Shown here: positions 22,141-31,083 of the stretch, piece after piece | Layout of the letters: each line of letters starts with the position of its first letter | Numbering within the stretch: the stretch's first letter is position 1 | Assembly: GCA_046758845.1 (NCBI GenBank) | Contig: JBHIBA010000012.1 | Location: 1 to 35,605, forward strand | DNA: 35,605 nt | Direction: 5' to 3' | From: JBHIBA01 sp046758845 | GTDB taxonomy: Bacteria; UBA8248; JACPRG01; G963555815 | Notes under the pieces: generated by a model | Seen by the model: the letters and a program-made list of their open reading frames with translations, nothing else | Databases searched by the model: none | What the model was told of the DNA's origin: nothing | Program-made: the position numbers and the translations under genes

Positions 22141-23457
22141 TCAGGGGGCGAACCCCGCCAGAACCTCGCGAAGCGTGGGCCGGCCGATCTCCTGAAGCTC
22201 GTAGTGCACGCGGACGACCGGTTTCTCCGGGTGGAGGACGCGGCGAAGGTCCACCGGCGTTCCGGAAACGACCGCGTCGCAAGGGGCGGCGCGGATGGTC
22301 GTTTGCAGATCGTGAACTTGCTCGGGCGTATAGCCCATGGCCGGCACCACGCGATCCAGGTGGGGGTAGCGCTCAAAGGTCTTGCGGAGGGACCCCTCGG
22401 CGTACGGCCGCGGGTCCACCACCTCGGCGGCCCGGTAACGCTGCGCCGCGAGATATCCCGCGCCGAAGGCCATGTCTCCGTGGGTGAGCGTCGGTCCGTC
22501 TTCGACCACCAGGACGCGTTTTCCCGCAATGAGGTCCGGCCGGTCGGCGACGACCGGCGAAGCAGCCATCAGGATCATCGCCCGCGGGTTCAGCCTTTGG
22601 GCGTTCTGCCGGACTGCCTCCACCGAATCCGGTTCCGCGGAATCCACCTTGTTGATGATTAAGGCGTCCGCCCGGAGAACGTTCACCAGGCCCGGGTGGT
22701 AAGCGCTTTCGTGCCCGGGCCGATGGGGGTCCAAGAGGGTGATCCAGAGGTCCGGACGGAGAAAAGGGAAGTCGTTGTTCCCCCCGTCCCAGACGATGAC
22801 GTCGCCGTGGGCGCCGGCCTCGCGGAAAATGGCGGCGTAGTCAATGCCCGCGAAAACCGTGCGCCCGGCCTCGACGTGGGGTTCATACTCCTCCCGTTCC
22901 TCGACGGTGCAATGGGCCGCAGCCAGATCCTCCTGGGTGCTGAAGCGCTGTACAGCCATGCCTTCCAGGTTGCCGTACGGCATGGGGTGGCGGACGACCA
23001 CCGGGCGGCGACCCAGGTCGGTCAGGACCTCGCACACCCGGCGCGTCGTCTGGCTCTTTCCGCAGCCTGTGCGGACTGCACAAACGGCCACGGCGGGGGC
23101 CGGGACCCTAATCATGGTGCGTTCCGGCCCCAGGAGGGTGAAGTCCGCCCCGGCCGCGAGCGCCCGGCTGGCGACGGTCATGACGTGGTCGAAGGACACA
23201 TCGCTGTAGGAAAAGACGACCTCGTCCACTTTCTCCCGCGGAAGGAGGTTTTCCAGTTCCACCTCTTCCACGATGGGGATGCCTTCCGGGTAATTCGTTC
23301 CCGAGAGGGGAGGGGGGTAGCGCCGCCCCGCGATGTCCGGGATCTGCGTGGCCGTGAAGGCCACGACCTCAAAGGAGGGGTCTTCGCGGTACACGACGTT
23401 AAAGTTGTGGAAGTCCCGACCAGCGGCCCCGAGGATCACGACCCGCCTTCGGTTCAC
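22141..23457 (-). CDS. Cyclic 2,3-diphosphoglycerate synthase family protein (COG2403-type P-loop protein)
   Basis: P-loop protein of 438 aa. The N-terminal region (VILGAAGRDFHNFNVVYR) looks like a nucleotide- or metabolite-binding Rossmann part. The P-loop is AVRTGCGKSQTTR; DGGNNDFPF follows, and INKVD acts as an NKxD-like base motif. This order matches the family often annotated as cyclic 2,3-diphosphoglycerate synthase or predicted GTPase. In methanogens cDPG is a thermoprotectant; bacterial homologues are not well characterised, so the product is uncertain here. I chose the GTG at 23457, with a GTGAGG sequence about 9 bases upstream, because the conserved region begins there. A long non-coding gap precedes it. 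Confidence 0.8.
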   Translation of the reverse strand: MNRRRVVILGAAGRDFHNFNVVYREDPSFEVVAFTATQIPDIAGRRYPPPLSGTNYPEGIPIVEEVELENLLPREKVDEVVFSYSDVSFDHVMTVASRALAAGADFTLLGPERTMIRVPAPAVAVCAVRTGCGKSQTTRRVCEVLTDLGRRPVVVRHPMPYGNLEGMAVQRFSTQEDLAAAHCTVEEREEYEPHVEAGRTVFAGIDYAAIFREAGAHGDVIVWDGGNNDFPFLRPDLWITLLDPHRPGHESAYHPGLVNVLRADALIINKVDSAEPDSVEAVRQNAQRLNPRAMILMAASPVVADRPDLIAGKRVLVVEDGPTLTHGDMAFGAGYLAAQRYRAAEVVDPRPYAEGSLRKTFERYPHLDRVVPAMGYTPEQVHDLQTTIRAAPCDAVVSGTPVDLRRVLHPEKPVVRVHYELQEIGRPTLREVLAGFAP

Positions 23458-24325
23458 GGCCTCACGCCTCACAGGGGAACGGTTCTGGACCCGCTCAAAC
23501 TCTCCGGGACCAGGATACCTTCGGGACGAGCCGGATGCCACCCCGCGGTTCGGATCGAGGATGCGATGCCGTTGTTTCTCTCCCCGGATGAAGGAAGTCC
23601 CCTCAGCGCCGGCTTTGACTGGTTTTCCTGTTTTCTGTTCTACTGTGTCGCTAAAGGGATGTGCAGGAACGGGAACGGGTATGATTCGCTCTGCACGGGC
23701 GAGTGCGCTATATCATTGTGATTTTGTTGGAGGCGGGCGAAAAATCCCCGTCGCGTCCCGAGTGCAACGGGGGAACTTCCGAGACCTTTCGTGCAAGTCG
23801 GTGACTTTTGCCCAGGCTGGCATCGGTTTCGATGATTTGCTGCTCCCAATCGTAACTGGAATGGGCAGGCGCCCGATCCGTTCTTTTGGGTAGCATGAAA
23901 AATGACGTGAAATTCGCAAGAAGTGGTCTCCAAATTAGTCTTACTAAATTGAGGAGACGCGAGAGGTTTGAAAGAAGACATTTGGAAGCGGGCGGTGAGG
24001 TTCGCGTCAGGGGCGTCAGGGTCAAACCGTGAAGCTCGTCCGGTATTTTGTCGTGGCGAGGGTCCTCGCCTAGATGGCGGCTCTGCCCCCGCACAGGCCC
24101 AGGAAGAACGGCCCGTTGGGGGAACCTCATTGCAATGGGTCCTGGCGGACGTAGGGGGCCAGCGGGGAAATCCCCCCGAACCCTTTTCGGCGGTCGTTTC
24201 GTCATGCCCCCTGCATGAAGGGCAGGGGGGTCATATCCCTTTACGGGGGGCTCACCTGAGCTTGCGGCGCTGAGAATCCCTTGAGCGCACGCGGGAACAA
24301 TTCCAGTGGGACGGAGAAATCGGCA
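23458..24325. other. 868-base gap without a supported gene
   Basis: This divergent intergenic region lies between the GTPase gene and glgA. Open frames here are short and show no family motifs. I see an A/T-richer patch near 23880-23990 with an imperfect dyad (GTCTCC at 23926-23931, GGAGAC at 23953-23958), a tight palindrome GGCGAGG-GT-CCTCGCC (24055-24070), and a hairpin CCCCCTGC/GCAGGGGG (24207-24229). It may hold promoters for both flanking genes or a small RNA. Confidence 0.5.
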
Positions 24326-25771
24326 TTGAACATCCTGATGATGGCCTCGGAGATGGCCCCTTTCGCCAAGACAGGGGGACTGGGCGACGTGATGGCCGCA
24401 CTGCCCGAGTCCCTCCTGGCCCTGGGGGAGGAAGTTCGGGTGGTGATCCCGCTTTATCCCCGCTTCATGAAAGGGCGGTTCGATACGGAACCGGTGGAGA
24501 CCGCATTGCGTCTTCCGTTCAAAAGACGCGATGAGGTCGTCGGCATTCACCAGTGGACATCGCCGAAAGGCCTAATCGTTTACTTCGTCGCCCAGGATAA
24601 CTACTTCGATCGGGACGGACTGTACGGCGACTCGGAGGGGGATTTTCCCGATAACGCCGCGCGGTTCTCCTGCTTCACCCTGGCGGGGCTCGAGTCTTGC
24701 CGTCTTTTGGGTTGGAAGCCCGATGTCATTCACGCGCACGATTGGCACGCCTCGCTGGCGCCTGCGTACCTGAAACGCCACTACGCAGACGACCCGGTGC
24801 TGGGAGGCGCCCGCTCGATCTGCACCATCCACAATGTGGCCTTTCAGGGACTTTTTCCGGGAGAGTCCTTCGGGGTGACCGAGCTGCCCGATGATTTGTT
24901 CTCGGCCGACGGCCTGGAATTTTTCGGCGAGGTCAATTTCCTCAAAGGCGGGATCCTTTTCTCCGACCTGATCACCACCGTGAGCGAGAAGTATAGTCAG
25001 GAGATCCAGACGGAGGAGTTTGGGTGCGGGCTGGCCGGCTTCCTTCGTCGGGTGTCCGGTAAGCTCCGGGCCATCCTGAACGGCGTCGATTACGGCGAAT
25101 GGGACCCCAGCCACGATCCCTATCTCCCCGTTCCCTACGATGTGGAACACCTGGAGAGAAAACGGCAGGGCCGCGCCGCCCTGCTGGCCGATTGCGGCCT
25201 CCCGGACACCGGGTCGCCGCTCATCGGGATGGTGACGCGTCTGACCCACCAGAAAGGGATAGACCTGCTCGCTGGGACCATCGATCGCCTGATGGCCTTG
25301 GACCTCTCTCTGATCCTCCTGGGAATGGGTGAGAGAAACTATGAGGAAATTCTGCGGGAGACCGCGCGGCGTTACCCCGAGAAGGCGGCCGTCTTCATCC
25401 AGTTCGACAACGGCCTGGCCCACCGGATCGAGGCGGGGGCGGATGTGTTTCTGATGCCTTCGCGGTACGAGCCCTGCGGGCTGAATCAGATTTACAGTCT
25501 GCGGTACGGCACGGTTCCCATTGTCCGCGCCACCGGCGGCCTGGACGATACCATTGAGGCGTTCGACCCTGTGACCCTCCGGGGAAACGGAATCAAGTTC
25601 GAGGAGTATACCCCCGAGGCCTTGCTCAGGGCCGTACGGGAAGCCTTGGGCTATTTTGCCGACCCCCCCCTCTGGGCGACTTTGATGAAAAACGGCATGT
25701 CCGCTTACTTCGGGTGGGAGGTCTCGGCCCGGAAGTATCAGCAGGTCTACCGGGAGGCCTGCGCCCGCTGA
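24326..25771 (+). CDS. glgA: Glycogen synthase (ADP-glucose type)
   Basis: GT5 glycosyltransferase of 481 aa that extends alpha-1,4-glucan using ADP- (or UDP-) glucose. The N-terminal KTGGL motif binds the sugar nucleotide phosphate, HAHDWHAS follows, and the C-terminal catalytic region PSRYEPCGLNQIYSLRYG contains the EX7E glutamates. I chose TTG at 24326, giving NILMMASEMAPFAKTGGLGD as the start, with GGAG 10 bases upstream; a TTG at 24281 would add 15 unusual residues and has no SD. galT follows after a 34-base gap, so storage glucan and hexose-phosphate metabolism are linked here. Confidence 0.95.
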   Translation: MNILMMASEMAPFAKTGGLGDVMAALPESLLALGEEVRVVIPLYPRFMKGRFDTEPVETALRLPFKRRDEVVGIHQWTSPKGLIVYFVAQDNYFDRDGLYGDSEGDFPDNAARFSCFTLAGLESCRLLGWKPDVIHAHDWHASLAPAYLKRHYADDPVLGGARSICTIHNVAFQGLFPGESFGVTELPDDLFSADGLEFFGEVNFLKGGILFSDLITTVSEKYSQEIQTEEFGCGLAGFLRRVSGKLRAILNGVDYGEWDPSHDPYLPVPYDVEHLERKRQGRAALLADCGLPDTGSPLIGMVTRLTHQKGIDLLAGTIDRLMALDLSLILLGMGERNYEEILRETARRYPEKAAVFIQFDNGLAHRIEAGADVFLMPSRYEPCGLNQIYSLRYGTVPIVRATGGLDDTIEAFDPVTLRGNGIKFEEYTPEALLRAVREALGYFADPPLWATLMKNGMSAYFGWEVSARKYQQVYREACAR

Positions 25772-25805
25772 CCGCCCCCGCCCTCACTCAGGGGGGGAAA
25801 GCCCC

Positions 25806-26855
25806 TTGTCGGAATTCCGCCTGAACCCAGCGACGAAGGAATGGGTCATCATCGCCGGCGAGCGCGCGGCCAGGCCCGAGGATTTCTCTGGGGAGGAAAC
25901 GGAGGGCGCCCTCGAGAGAGCCGAGACTCCCGCATGGAAGGCGGACTGTCCCTTTTGCCCGGGCAACGAGCACATGACGCCCCGCGCGGTCTACCGCGAT
26001 CCTCCCCTTTCGCGGGAGGAGGCGTCTGAGACCACCTGGCGGGTTCGGATCGTCCCCAACAAGTTCCCGGCCTTGAACTCCACCCGGCAAACGGAAGGCC
26101 GCGATTGCGGCGAGTTTTTTCGGAGCATTGCCGGTGTGGGGTTTCACGATGTGCTCATTGAGAACCCCGTGCACAACCGCTTCACGCCTGTCTTGAGCCG
26201 CGAGGAGCTTCGCCGCGTCCTGGAGGCCTACCGGTGGCGGTATCTGGCGCTGCGCGAGGACCCTCGGGTCAAGATCGTCACCATATTCAAGAACCACGGA
26301 CGCACCGCCGGCACTTCGCTCATTCATCCCCATTCCCAGATCATCGCAACGCCCATCGTCCCTTTCTTCCTGCGGAGCGATCTGGGCGTGGCGATCCGCT
26401 ACTATGACGATTCGGGCCGCTGCGTCTATTCCGACATGACGGAACAGGAGCTGGACGACGGGCGAAGGATCGTCTACCAGACGGAGCACTTCGTGGCATT
26501 CTGTCCTTTTGCGTCCAAGTTTCCGTACGAGGTCTGGGTCCTGCCGAGGCGGGCGTCCCCTTCCTTCGGGGCGATTACCGCGCCGGAGCTGGACGGATTG
26601 GCGGACGTCCTGGGCAGGGTCCTGGGCGCTTTGTGGGAAGGGTTGGACAAACCCGCCTTCAACTATGTCGTCCGGACGGCGCCCATTCCGCAGGAGAACG
26701 AGGATTACTACCTCTGGCACCTGGAGATTGTCCCCCGGATCACCACCACGGCCGGATTCGAGCTCGGCTCCGGGATCATCATCAATGTGACGGTCCCCGA
26801 GGAAAACGCCGCCCTCCTTCGCAGAGTCATAGAGGCCCGGGCGCAGCGGGTCTAA
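25806..26855 (+). CDS. galT: Galactose-1-phosphate uridylyltransferase
   Basis: HIT-superfamily nucleotidyltransferase of 349 aa that exchanges hexose-1-phosphates between UDP carriers. The catalytic motif HPHSQ (in SLIHPHSQIIATP) supplies the nucleophilic His. CPFC and further His/Cys residues fit a zinc site. The second domain carries PYEVWVLPRRAS. The start is a TTG at 25806, after a GGGGGGAAAG stretch. Bacterial homologues beside glycogen genes sometimes use other nucleotide sugars, such as ADP-glucose, so strict galactose use is not certain. It is paired with glgA upstream and ends before a strong hairpin. Confidence 0.92.
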   Translation: MSEFRLNPATKEWVIIAGERAARPEDFSGEETEGALERAETPAWKADCPFCPGNEHMTPRAVYRDPPLSREEASETTWRVRIVPNKFPALNSTRQTEGRDCGEFFRSIAGVGFHDVLIENPVHNRFTPVLSREELRRVLEAYRWRYLALREDPRVKIVTIFKNHGRTAGTSLIHPHSQIIATPIVPFFLRSDLGVAIRYYDDSGRCVYSDMTEQELDDGRRIVYQTEHFVAFCPFASKFPYEVWVLPRRASPSFGAITAPELDGLADVLGRVLGALWEGLDKPAFNYVVRTAPIPQENEDYYLWHLEIVPRITTTAGFELGSGIIINVTVPEENAALLRRVIEARAQRV

Positions 26856-26900
26856 ACGGTCTTTCCCCGAAGTCTCTCACCTTTCCACGGGGCTCTGATG

Positions 26901-26956
26901 GGCGCCACGGGCGGCTTGGGGTCAGTGACCTCTTGCCCGCCCGTGCATCTGGCGCC
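26901..26956. terminator. Bidirectional hairpin between convergent galT and VOC genes
   Basis: The outer stem is GGCGCCA (26901-26907) with TGGCGCC (26950-26956). The inner stem is CGGGCG (26908-26913) with CGCCCG (26938-26943). It directly abuts the VOC stop codon. Its position between converging genes fits a terminator, although no clear U-tract is present. Confidence 0.6.
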
Positions 26957-27391
26957 TCAGGCCCGGGCGGCCGTTTCCCTCGCCTTCCGGGCGGCTTCTT
27001 CAAAAGTGGCGGGGACCATGAACTCCAGGCCGTTGCCGTCGGGGTCCTGGAAGAAAAGCTGTTTGAGGCCCAGGTGGGCGTTGGGGTTCTCGCAATACGG
27101 TACGCCCGCCTCTTGAAGCCGGTCCCGGACCTCGGAGAAATCCTCCACCCCGATGGCCACGTGGCGGTTCCATGCCAGGCTGGACAGGTTTTGGTAGTGG
27201 TTCACGGGAACGTACTCTTTGGGCAAGAGGTGAATCTGCGTCGTCCCCACCCGGTACCACATCAGGGGGGCGCCGAAGTTGGGAATGTTCTCTTCCTGCG
27301 CAAGGCCGAGAACTCTCCCGTAAAACCGGCGAGCCCGTTCGAGATCGGTCACCAAGAGCGTGACGTGATGGACCCCCAAGTGTTCAGGCAT
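26957..27391 (-). CDS. VOC/glyoxalase superfamily protein
   Basis: Small protein of 144 aa with paired beta-alpha-beta-beta-beta modules. The N-terminus reads HHVTLLVTDLERARRFYG, with a metal-ligand His candidate. A second His appears in NRHVAIGVED, and the late Glu in DPDGNGLEFMV is the usual metal ligand. Members include lyases, dioxygenases and resistance proteins, so the function cannot be assigned. The start at 27391 has GGAGG about 9 bases upstream and gives the normal length. It is downstream of plsY on the same strand with a 137-base gap, so it may have its own promoter. Confidence 0.87.
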   Translation of the reverse strand: MPEHLGVHHVTLLVTDLERARRFYGRVLGLAQEENIPNFGAPLMWYRVGTTQIHLLPKEYVPVNHYQNLSSLAWNRHVAIGVEDFSEVRDRLQEAGVPYCENPNAHLGLKQLFFQDPDGNGLEFMVPATFEEAARKARETAARA

Positions 27392-27528
27392 TGCTCCTGT
27401 CCTCCAGGGGTTGGGCAAACCCCGGTTGCCGCCCGTCTCCCTAGCGCAAGCCAGCGCCTCGCGGAATCGCGGCGCGCGGGCGTTTGTATCGCTCTCAGCC
27501 CGGACCCGGCCGCTCCCCCTGCAATCCC

Positions 27529-28110
27529 CTAGGAGGAGCCGAGCTTCGGCTCGGTTTTCGTCCAGAGCCTTTGCAGGTTTTCCTTGTGCCTCAGGATGAC
27601 GAGCAAGGCTGTGATGCCCCCGCCCGCCGTCATCGGGGTGTCGTATTCCAAGGCCCAGAGGGCGATCGGAAAGATGACTGCGCAGACGAGCGAGCCGACG
27701 GAAACCCGGCGGCTGACTTTCAGCGCTGCCACAAATCCCAAGGCGGCGATGACGGTGGCCAGCGGGGCTCCGGCCAGGAAGGCCCCGGCGGCTGTCGCCA
27801 CGCCCTTGCCGCCCCGGAGCCGGAGCCAGGGCGAGTAGATGTGCCCCAACACGGCGGCCAGGCAAACCGTGGCCACCCAACCGGGAGGAAGGCCCGCCCA
27901 GCGGGCGGCCAAAGCGGGAACGAGGCCCTTTCCCGCGTCACAGGCCAGGGTCAGCACCCCTTCGCGCTTGCCGACGGAGCGGCCGACGTTCGTGGCTCCG
28001 ATGTTACCGCTGCCCGCCGTGCGGATGTCTATCCCCCGGGCTCGGGCGAAAAGGAGGCCGAAGGGGATGGAGCCGAGCAGGAAGGCGGCGAGGACGAGAA
28101 CCCAATTCAT
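27529..28110 (-). CDS. plsY: Acyl-phosphate:glycerol-3-phosphate acyltransferase
   Basis: Inner-membrane enzyme of 193 aa, five to six hydrophobic helices, that transfers an acyl group from acyl phosphate to glycerol-3-phosphate, the first step of phospholipid synthesis. Conserved motifs are GSIPFGLL, the signature GSGNIGATN, and LRGGKGVATAAG in the second half. It starts 13 bases after the pgsA stop, so the two phospholipid genes are co-transcribed. The SD is weak, suggesting translational coupling. Confidence 0.95.
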   Translation of the reverse strand: MNWVLVLAAFLLGSIPFGLLFARARGIDIRTAGSGNIGATNVGRSVGKREGVLTLACDAGKGLVPALAARWAGLPPGWVATVCLAAVLGHIYSPWLRLRGGKGVATAAGAFLAGAPLATVIAALGFVAALKVSRRVSVGSLVCAVIFPIALWALEYDTPMTAGGGITALLVILRHKENLQRLWTKTEPKLGSS

Positions 28111-28123
28111 GGAGGCGGTCTGT

Positions 28124-28723
28124 TCATCTCGAGTTGACCTGGCGCCAAAACTGACGGAAATAGCTGAGCCCGGAGGCAAGGCTGAGAATCAAGGCCGCCC
28201 ACAAGGCGACCATGCCGAGGGAATGGAAATTCAAAACCCCCCAGCGGAAATTCAGGATGAGGAGGATGAGGGCGGCCATCTGCAGGGCGGTTTTGTATTT
28301 GCCGACGGGGCTCGCGCTGATGACCAATCCCCGGGTGGCGCCCACCCCCCGTAAGCCCGTGACGGCGACTTCCCGCCCGATGAGCAGGACCGCGATCCAG
28401 GCCGGGACCAGGCCACCTGCGACCAGGGGGATGAGGGCGGAGATGAGGATCAGCTTGTCGGCGATGGGGTCCAGAAGGCGGCCCAGGTCGCTCTCTGCGG
28501 ACCACCGGCGGGCCAGGTGGCCGTCCAGCCAGTCCGTGAGCGACCCCAGCGCGATCACCAGCGCCGCGATGGGCGGATAGTAGAGCTCCGGCGTGAGCAG
28601 GAGCATCACGAGGATCGGCGCCAGCACCAGGCGCAGCAAGGTGATCTTATTGGGGGTGACCAGCGTCGGGACCGCTTGCGGCCGCGGGGCTTTGGAGTCT
28701 TGGACCTTTGCGCGCTGAGTCAT
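28124..28723 (-). CDS. pgsA: CDP-diacylglycerol-glycerol-3-phosphate 3-phosphatidyltransferase
   Basis: CDP-alcohol phosphatidyltransferase of 199 aa with several membrane helices, which makes phosphatidylglycerol phosphate. The metal-binding motif is complete: DWLDGHLARR, then DLGRLLDPIADK (the D-x2-D-G-x2-A-R...G-x3-D-x3-D pattern). A soluble N-terminal tail of about 22 residues precedes the first helix. It sits between the sigma factor gene (20-base gap) and plsY (13-base gap), one transcription unit. The ribosome-binding site is weak. Confidence 0.93.
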   Translation of the reverse strand: MTQRAKVQDSKAPRPQAVPTLVTPNKITLLRLVLAPILVMLLLTPELYYPPIAALVIALGSLTDWLDGHLARRWSAESDLGRLLDPIADKLILISALIPLVAGGLVPAWIAVLLIGREVAVTGLRGVGATRGLVISASPVGKYKTALQMAALILLILNFRWGVLNFHSLGMVALWAALILSLASGLSYFRQFWRQVNSR

Positions 28724-28743
28724 GGTCTGCGGCGAGCTCGGGG

Positions 28744-29646
28744 TCAGTTGAGGTAATCGTGCAACGTCTTCATTCGTGCGCGGGCTCGCAACCTCCTCTT
28801 GGCTTTCGTCTCGATTTGGCGGATCCGTTCGCGCGACAGTCCGATCTTCTTGCCGATCTCTTCCAGGGTCATAGGCTCCCCGTCGAATCCGAACCTCATT
28901 CGCAGGATTGCCTGCTCTCGCGGGGAGAGTTCCTTGAGAAGGGCGTTCACTTCTCTGGCCAGGGAGGAGCGGGCGAGGTCCTCTTCGACGGAGGGCATGT
29001 CTTTGGATTCCAGCAGGTCCAGGTAGCGCGTGTCATCGCCGTCGGAGATCGGCGCATCCAAAGAGAGGGAGCTGCGGTAGACGCGGAGGATGGAATCGAT
29101 CTCCTCTTCGGTCTGGTCCAGCTCTTTGGCCAGCTCGGCCGTCGTCGGCTCCCGGCCGTGGGCCTGCTTGAGCTGCTGAAACTTCTCGCCGATCTTGTAG
29201 AGTTTTCCGGCCTGCTTGATGGGCAGGCGCACCGTGCCGGATTGTTCGGCCAGGGCGTGCATGATGGACTGGCGGATCCACCACACCGCATACGTGATGA
29301 ACTTGACCCCCTTGTCCGGGTCGAATCGCTTGGCCGCCTGGATGAGGCCGATGTTGCCCTCGTTGATGAGGTCGAGCAGGGAAAGCCCGCACCCCTTGTA
29401 CTTGTTGGCTACGCTCACGACGTACTTGAGGTTGCTGCGGATGAGCCTATCCCGGGCCTCCTTCTTCCCCTTGATCATTTCTTGGGCGAGGGCCCTCTCT
29501 TCCTCGCGGGAAAGAACCGGGATGTTTCTGATTTCCTTCAGGTAGGAGGAAAGGGAGTCGGCCGTGACCGGCCCGATGCTCACCTCGCTCGATTCCGGAA
29601 CGGGTTCGTCTTCGGGGGATTCGAATTCGTTCGTTTCATCAGACAT
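28744..29646 (-). CDS. RNA polymerase sigma factor, RpoD/RpoS family (group 1/2)
   Basis: Sigma factor of 300 aa that directs RNA polymerase to promoters. Region 1.2 is YLKEIRNIPVLSREEE, region 2 contains NLKYVVSVANKYKG and FITYAVWWIRQSI, region 3 covers the central part, and region 4.2 ends with the helix-turn-helix EEIGKKIGLSRERIRQIE. The protein lacks the large 1.1/non-conserved insert of primary RpoD, so it is probably an alternative RpoS-like factor, perhaps for stress or stationary phase. The acidic N-terminal 25 residues are not conserved. Start at 29646 follows its own promoter at 29714-29741. pgsA and plsY follow closely. Confidence 0.93.
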   Translation of the reverse strand: MSDETNEFESPEDEPVPESSEVSIGPVTADSLSSYLKEIRNIPVLSREEERALAQEMIKGKKEARDRLIRSNLKYVVSVANKYKGCGLSLLDLINEGNIGLIQAAKRFDPDKGVKFITYAVWWIRQSIMHALAEQSGTVRLPIKQAGKLYKIGEKFQQLKQAHGREPTTAELAKELDQTEEEIDSILRVYRSSLSLDAPISDGDDTRYLDLLESKDMPSVEEDLARSSLAREVNALLKELSPREQAILRMRFGFDGEPMTLEEIGKKIGLSRERIRQIETKAKRRLRARARMKTLHDYLN

Positions 29647-29713
29647 GGGATAATTCCGAGGATGGGGATTCCCTGAGATGCATCGACCCTGAAAGCCTAG
29701 ATACAGGAAATCA

Positions 29714-29741
29714 ATGTTAGCACGCTTCGGGGGCGCGTCAA
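29714..29741 (-). promoter_or_regulatory. Sigma70-type promoter of the sigma factor gene
   Basis: On the minus strand -35 TTGACG (29741-29736) and -10 TAACAT (29719-29714) are 16 bp apart, about 68 bases before the start codon. It lies just after the bamD stop, giving the sigma-pgsA-plsY unit its own start. Confidence 0.5.
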
Positions 29742-29746
29742 ATGAT

Positions 29747-30565
29747 TCAGGGCGCGTTCGAACCATCCTTCGCGATTTTGGGCAGAGAGCGAAGCAACCG
29801 CTCCGCCTTTCGCCGGTATCGACTTTCGGGATGTTCTCGAATCAGCCGTTGTAGGGAGCCGCCCGCTTTGTCGTAATTCTCCTCTTGCGCATAGGAATCG
29901 GCCAGGTAGTACAGTGCAGCGTCCACAGAGGGGGACTTGGGGAATGCCTTCAACAGCCGAAGAAACCGCGGGATGGCGGAATGGTAGTTTGCGTTGGAGT
30001 GATGAAACTTGCCGATGGAAAACTCTTTTTTCGCCAACCGGGCTTCCAAATCCTCAATCTTGGGGCGGGCCTCGGTCACCATCGGGCTTTGGGGGAACCG
30101 TCGAACGAGCCGCCGGAAATTGTTGAGCGCGTCTCGCGTCAGGCTCTGGTCTCTGTCTACCTTGTTGAGCCGGCGGTAATCGCTCATGCCGAGGAAGTAC
30201 AGGGCCCGAGGCGTTTGCGGGTTCACCGGGTAGAGCTGATCGAACTTCTCGTACTGGAACTTGGCCTCCTGGAAATCCTTGGCCGCGTAGAAGGAGTTGG
30301 CGAGGCTCAGGAGGGCCTCACTGCGCAAGTTACTCTCGGGGTACTCCCTCAGGATGCGGTTGAAGGCCTCCCGGGCCCGCTCGAAGTTCCGCTCCTTCAT
30401 GCTTTCGCGGCCCAGGACGATCAACTCGCCCGCCGAGGATCGGGATTTGGTAGACTTGCGGGCTGAGCACCCCCCGCTCGCGAAGAGCACAGTAAGCGAG
30501 ATCAGGGCCAAAAGAGGGACAGACCGTCTGCCGAAACAGCCGGGTTTCATGGAGAGGCGACGCAT
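29747..30565 (-). CDS. bamD: Outer membrane assembly lipoprotein BamD
   Basis: Lipoprotein of about 272 aa with TPR repeats, part of the BAM machine that inserts beta-barrel proteins. The signal peptide is followed by a lipobox-like ASGGC (Cys near residue 33). TPR-like repeats with YPES, YPVN, FPQS and FPKS turns run through residues 50-250. Starts at 30565 or 30550 are both possible; neither has a strong SD. I use 30565. It is divergent from the chorismate mutase gene, and its own promoter lies at 30636-30664. Its presence shows an outer membrane. Confidence 0.85.
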   Translation of the reverse strand: MRRLSMKPGCFGRRSVPLLALISLTVLFASGGCSARKSTKSRSSAGELIVLGRESMKERNFERAREAFNRILREYPESNLRSEALLSLANSFYAAKDFQEAKFQYEKFDQLYPVNPQTPRALYFLGMSDYRRLNKVDRDQSLTRDALNNFRRLVRRFPQSPMVTEARPKIEDLEARLAKKEFSIGKFHHSNANYHSAIPRFLRLLKAFPKSPSVDAALYYLADSYAQEENYDKAGGSLQRLIREHPESRYRRKAERLLRSLPKIAKDGSNAP

Positions 30566-30635
30566 CCGGTTCCGGGCTTGTCGGCTTCGCGGCCGGGCCC
30601 AAGTGGACTGTAGAGCATCCGATTCATCAATTTTC

Positions 30636-30664
30636 ATCCTAACGGGCATCGGCCGAAGCGTCAA
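30636..30664 (-). promoter_or_regulatory. Sigma70-type promoter of bamD
   Basis: On the minus strand -35 TTGACG (30664-30659) is 17 bp from -10 TAGGAT (30641-30636), about 70 bases before the start codon. It has the same -35 form as the sigma factor promoter. Confidence 0.5.
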
Positions 30665-30737
30665 GGGAGTCGCCGGCACTACCGGCCGGGCGCGGCGACT
30701 TGACCCAAGGCGGGCTTTGTGCCAACGTACGCCTGCC

Positions 30738-31004
30738 ATGGAAATCGCCGACCTGCGGCGCCAGATCGACGGCGTGGACGATCAGATCTTAGAGTTGTTG
30801 AACCACCGGGCGGCGCTTGCGCTGGAGATCGCCAAGGCCAAGCGGACCCTGGGGCAACCCATCCACGTTCCCGACCGGGAAGAGCAAGTGTTGACGCGTC
30901 TTTCCCTGCGAATGCCCGGGCCCCTCCCCCCCGAGGCGGTTGTCCGAATCTTCCAGCGGATCATTGAGGAATCGCGGGGTCTGGAGGAATCAGGCGCGGG
31001 CTGA
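30738..31004 (+). CDS. Chorismate mutase (AroQ type)
   Basis: Short all-helical mutase of 88 aa that converts chorismate to prephenate for Phe and Tyr synthesis. AroQ motifs are LRRQIDGVDDQILELLNHRA (catalytic Arg, second Arg), the KAKR region, and a late FQRIIEESR helix. Length matches a stand-alone enzyme or the free N-terminal domain of a P-protein; no prephenate dehydratase follows. The ATG at 30738 lacks a clear SD; an in-frame TTG 21 bases upstream is an alternative. It is the only + gene between bamD and the ATP synthase promoter. Confidence 0.87.
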   Translation: MEIADLRRQIDGVDDQILELLNHRAALALEIAKAKRTLGQPIHVPDREEQVLTRLSLRMPGPLPPEAVVRIFQRIIEESRGLEESGAG

Positions 31005-31083
31005 AAGAGGGTTCCTTCAGCGGCGCGCCCGCTCGGATGTTCGGATATCTCCCTTCGGGCCTTGGGCCATCGCCAAATCAAGC

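Noticed and set aside
23640..23981. Possible small minus-strand gene (113 codons) upstream of the GTPase gene
   Set aside because: No ribosome site, no family resemblance, and composition unlike the neighbouring genes; it overlaps the dyads of the intergenic patch.
27539..27562. Hairpin CCGAGC-TTCG-GCTCGG followed by TTTT, like a plus-strand terminator
   Set aside because: It lies in the plsY coding end and no plus-strand gene runs into it closely; likely chance.
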